This document shows, piece by piece, positions 15,210 to 17,297 of a stretch of 17,297 nucleotides of DNA. Position numbers and translations under genes: made by a program. Each line of letters begins with the position of its first letter. Positions within the stretch are counted from its first letter, which is position 1. The stretch covers positions 1-17,297 of the forward strand of contig CAMYFZ010000040.1 in NCBI GenBank assembly GCA_947255165.1, given 5' to 3'. The stretch comes from an uncultured Varibaculum sp. GTDB lineage: Bacteria > Actinomycetota > Actinomycetes > Actinomycetales > Actinomycetaceae. The notes under the pieces were generated by a model. The model had not been told where the DNA came from. It worked only from the letters and a program-made list of their open reading frames with translations, and made no database searches.

Positions 15210-17119
15210 AAAAATTAATTCAGCTGCTGAAGTATCTGCGGCCCGCCAAAGAGGATCCCGAAAAGTGCAGCCAGATGCAGGCAGCCGGGAACGACGCAGA
15301 CCTGCCGGCGGTGGGAACCCGCCAACTGATTAATTGGTTATTACACCTGGCCCGTCCGGTGCTAAAACCCCTCTACATATCGGGGGCGGCGCGCCTACTG
15401 GACCAGACCCTCGGCATCGCCCTGATTGCTTTCGGGGTTTACCGTATCGGCGACGCAGTCATAGAAATCGCTGGTGGTGCCACCTTGAGCCCCTCTTATC
15501 TGTGGGTGAGCATCGGGGTGATGGTGGCGCTAGCATTCCTGAAGGCATTTTTCCGTTACTTAGAACAGTTCGCCGGACATTACGTGGCCTTTAAAGCCCT
15601 AGAAATTTTGCGTCAGGAAATGTTTGCGCGTCTAGCACCCCAAGCCCCGGCCTGTATGGTGGGGGCGAAAAGCGGGGATTTACTGGCGCGGATCACCGCA
15701 GATATTGACCGTATCGAAGTGTTTTTTGCCCACACCCTGGTTCCGGCGTTTAGTGCCCTTATTATCCCGCTAGGGGTTTCGATTCTTACCGGTTTTTTGG
15801 TGACTCCGCTAAGTGGCGCCCTGCTATTTTTCGTTTACCTGGTAACTTTGGCGTCTTTAGCCCTGCTGGGTGGGGGAGAAGGAAACCGGGCTGCCGATGC
15901 CTCTGCCAGCGCCAAAGGACAGGTTGCACAGTCGGTAACTGACTCGGTTAACGGGATTAGTGAGGTCACCGGTTACGGTTTGCAGCGCGCTCGCACTACG
16001 CAACTCGAACGCTATATGTCGATTGTGGGTGCCAATGCGCGTCCTTTGACCTCTTTACAAGCGCTGCGCCGCGCCCTGACCCAAAGCGGAATGTACCTGG
16101 CAGCGCTGGCAGTGATCTGGGTGGGAATGCCGGCAACTACCGATTTGACGGCGGTTCCCTCCGTCTTGGCCGCCGTATTTGCGGTACTGCGCTCCTGGGA
16201 AGTGTGCCACGGGGTAGAAGATTTCTCTACCCACCTGGCAAACTCTTTCGCTGCGGCCCGCCGGGTTTGGCAGGTTGCCAAGGCAGTTCCGGCAGTTTCC
16301 AGTGGAGAAAAGAAGCCGCCAGAGGCGCCTTTCCCAATAGCTTTCGAGGACGTGTCTTTTACCTACCCTCAAAGCGGGGAACGGGTTTCTTCCCAGGCGG
16401 CTCTCCAGAATATTTCCTTTACCATCCCTGCCGGTTCCTGGACCGCTATTTGCGGGGCCACCGGGAGCGGAAAATCTACCTTGGCCCGCTTGCTACTGCG
16501 CTACTGGGATGTAGATAGGGGACAGATTCTTTTGGGAGACCTCCCGCTATCGCAGCTTAATCCGGCAGCTATTCGCCGCGCCCTCCCCCTGGTTACCCAG
16601 CGGATTCATATTTTCTCGGCTTCGATTGCCGATAATTTGCGGCTCGGGAAACCTGATGCGAACGATGAACAGCTCTGGCAAGTGCTGAAAACCGTCGAAC
16701 TCGACCAGACGATTTCCGATTTACCTGCAGGGTTAGCTACTCGAGTGGGGAGATATGGCGGGGCGCTTTCGGGGGGACAGCGGCAAAGGCTGTCTTTAGC
16801 GAGGGCGCTGCTATCTGATTCCCCGGTGTTGGTGTTGGACGAGTTTACTGCCCATTTGGAGCCAGCTTTAGCGGCGCGACTGCGCCGCCGGGTGCGCGAG
16901 CTTCGCCCGCAGGCCACCATTATCGAAATCACCCACACTTTGCGGCAGGTGGAGGAAGCCGATCAGGTGCTGGTGCTTTCCCAAGGAAGATTGGTACAGC
17001 AGGGAGATCCGGGGGATTTGCTAACGCAAGCTGGGGAACTGGCGAAGTTGGCGGCCCATGAACGCGAAGCCGAATTTATGCTCGGTGGGGAATATGAACG
17101 CCAGGAAACTGAGGGTTAG
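15206..17119 (+). CDS. cydC: CydC-like ABC exporter half-transporter, partner of the upstream gene
   Basis: 637 residues. A hydrophilic N-terminal extension (about 1-45) is followed by the exporter membrane domain (about 55-345) and an ATPase domain (about 377-637). The membrane domain has FARLAPQAPA then SGDLLARITADIDRIE (156-171), the pattern of CydC-type subunits. The ATPase has Walker A GATGSGKST (417-425), signature LSGGQ (521-525), Walker B LVLDE (542-546) and H-loop His577. Phe replaces the usual Pro after the catalytic Glu (DEF, not DEP). The start is GTG at 15206, overlapping the cydD stop as GTGA, with GGAGG at 15194-15198. It probably forms a heterodimer with the CydD-like protein in the membrane. 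A general multidrug-type heterodimer is the main alternative. Confidence 0.75.
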   Translation: MKKLIQLLKYLRPAKEDPEKCSQMQAAGNDADLPAVGTRQLINWLLHLARPVLKPLYISGAARLLDQTLGIALIAFGVYRIGDAVIEIAGGATLSPSYLWVSIGVMVALAFLKAFFRYLEQFAGHYVAFKALEILRQEMFARLAPQAPACMVGAKSGDLLARITADIDRIEVFFAHTLVPAFSALIIPLGVSILTGFLVTPLSGALLFFVYLVTLASLALLGGGEGNRAADASASAKGQVAQSVTDSVNGISEVTGYGLQRARTTQLERYMSIVGANARPLTSLQALRRALTQSGMYLAALAVIWVGMPATTDLTAVPSVLAAVFAVLRSWEVCHGVEDFSTHLANSFAAARRVWQVAKAVPAVSSGEKKPPEAPFPIAFEDVSFTYPQSGERVSSQAALQNISFTIPAGSWTAICGATGSGKSTLARLLLRYWDVDRGQILLGDLPLSQLNPAAIRRALPLVTQRIHIFSASIADNLRLGKPDANDEQLWQVLKTVELDQTISDLPAGLATRVGRYGGALSGGQRQRLSLARALLSDSPVLVLDEFTAHLEPALAARLRRRVRELRPQATIIEITHTLRQVEEADQVLVLSQGRLVQQGDPGDLLTQAGELAKLAAHEREAEFMLGGEYERQETEG

Positions 17120-17297
17120 TTAGAGGACGAAAAGCTAGGAGAATTCCTAAAAACCGGCACGAGATCAAAAAATTTCCCCAGAAAAGCTCGAAAAGCTGTG
17201 AAAATGCGCACGTCCTCGCCCTCAATGTGGCATAACATCCGCTTTCAAACTAGCATTAATACTTGCGTTTGCCGTAGCCCGATGTGGTCTGGTCTGC

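Noticed and set aside
17129..17197. Three copies of GAAAAGCT after the cydC-like gene
   Set aside because: Eight-base repeats in AT-rich non-coding DNA with irregular spacing; could easily be chance.

Overview
The window looks like chromosomal DNA of a Gram-positive actinobacterium, probably something close to the Actinomycetaceae. The clues are the LytR_C-domain membrane protein, the adjacent CydDC-type ABC half-transporters, frequent GTG starts and moderately GC-rich housekeeping genes. I cannot name a genus.

Layout. (1) 1-71: the 3' end of a tRNA whose geometry fits a class II Leu tRNA, then its terminator. (2) 72-463: non-coding DNA with four pairs of direct repeats, every pair spaced exactly 11 bp, suggesting an attachment site or protein-binding arm region. 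(3) 464-979: an unrecognised lipoprotein. (4) 1360-10099: a PucR-family regulator divergent from a tight six-gene operon: allH (DUF2877), fdrA/allF, allG (DUF1116), carbamate kinase, an isochorismatase-fold cysteine hydrolase close to biuret hydrolases, and an NCS2-type permease with an extra C-terminal domain. The operon ends at a perfect 20-bp hairpin (10136-10180). (5) 10183-10497: non-coding. (6) 10498-17119: GC-richer housekeeping genes: a hot-dog thioesterase, a UraA-like uracil permease, a LytR_C protein and a CydD/CydC-like ABC exporter pair.

How the operon could work. AllFGH is known from E. coli as a carbamoyltransferase that releases carbamoyl phosphate from a ureido compound (oxalurate to oxamate). 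Carbamate kinase then turns carbamoyl phosphate plus ADP into ATP, CO2 and NH3. Here the module is joined to a biuret-hydrolase-like enzyme, which would make allophanate, and to a permease whose soluble tail resembles the C-terminal domain of allophanate hydrolase. No allophanate hydrolase amidase domain is present. My inference is an energy-conserving fermentative route for biuret or a related ureide: uptake, deamination to allophanate, phosphorolysis by AllFGH, and ATP from carbamate kinase. The substrate is unproven.

The AT-richer composition of the left 10 kb, the tRNA 3' end and the phased repeats together suggest that this block was acquired as an island. No integrase lies in the window.
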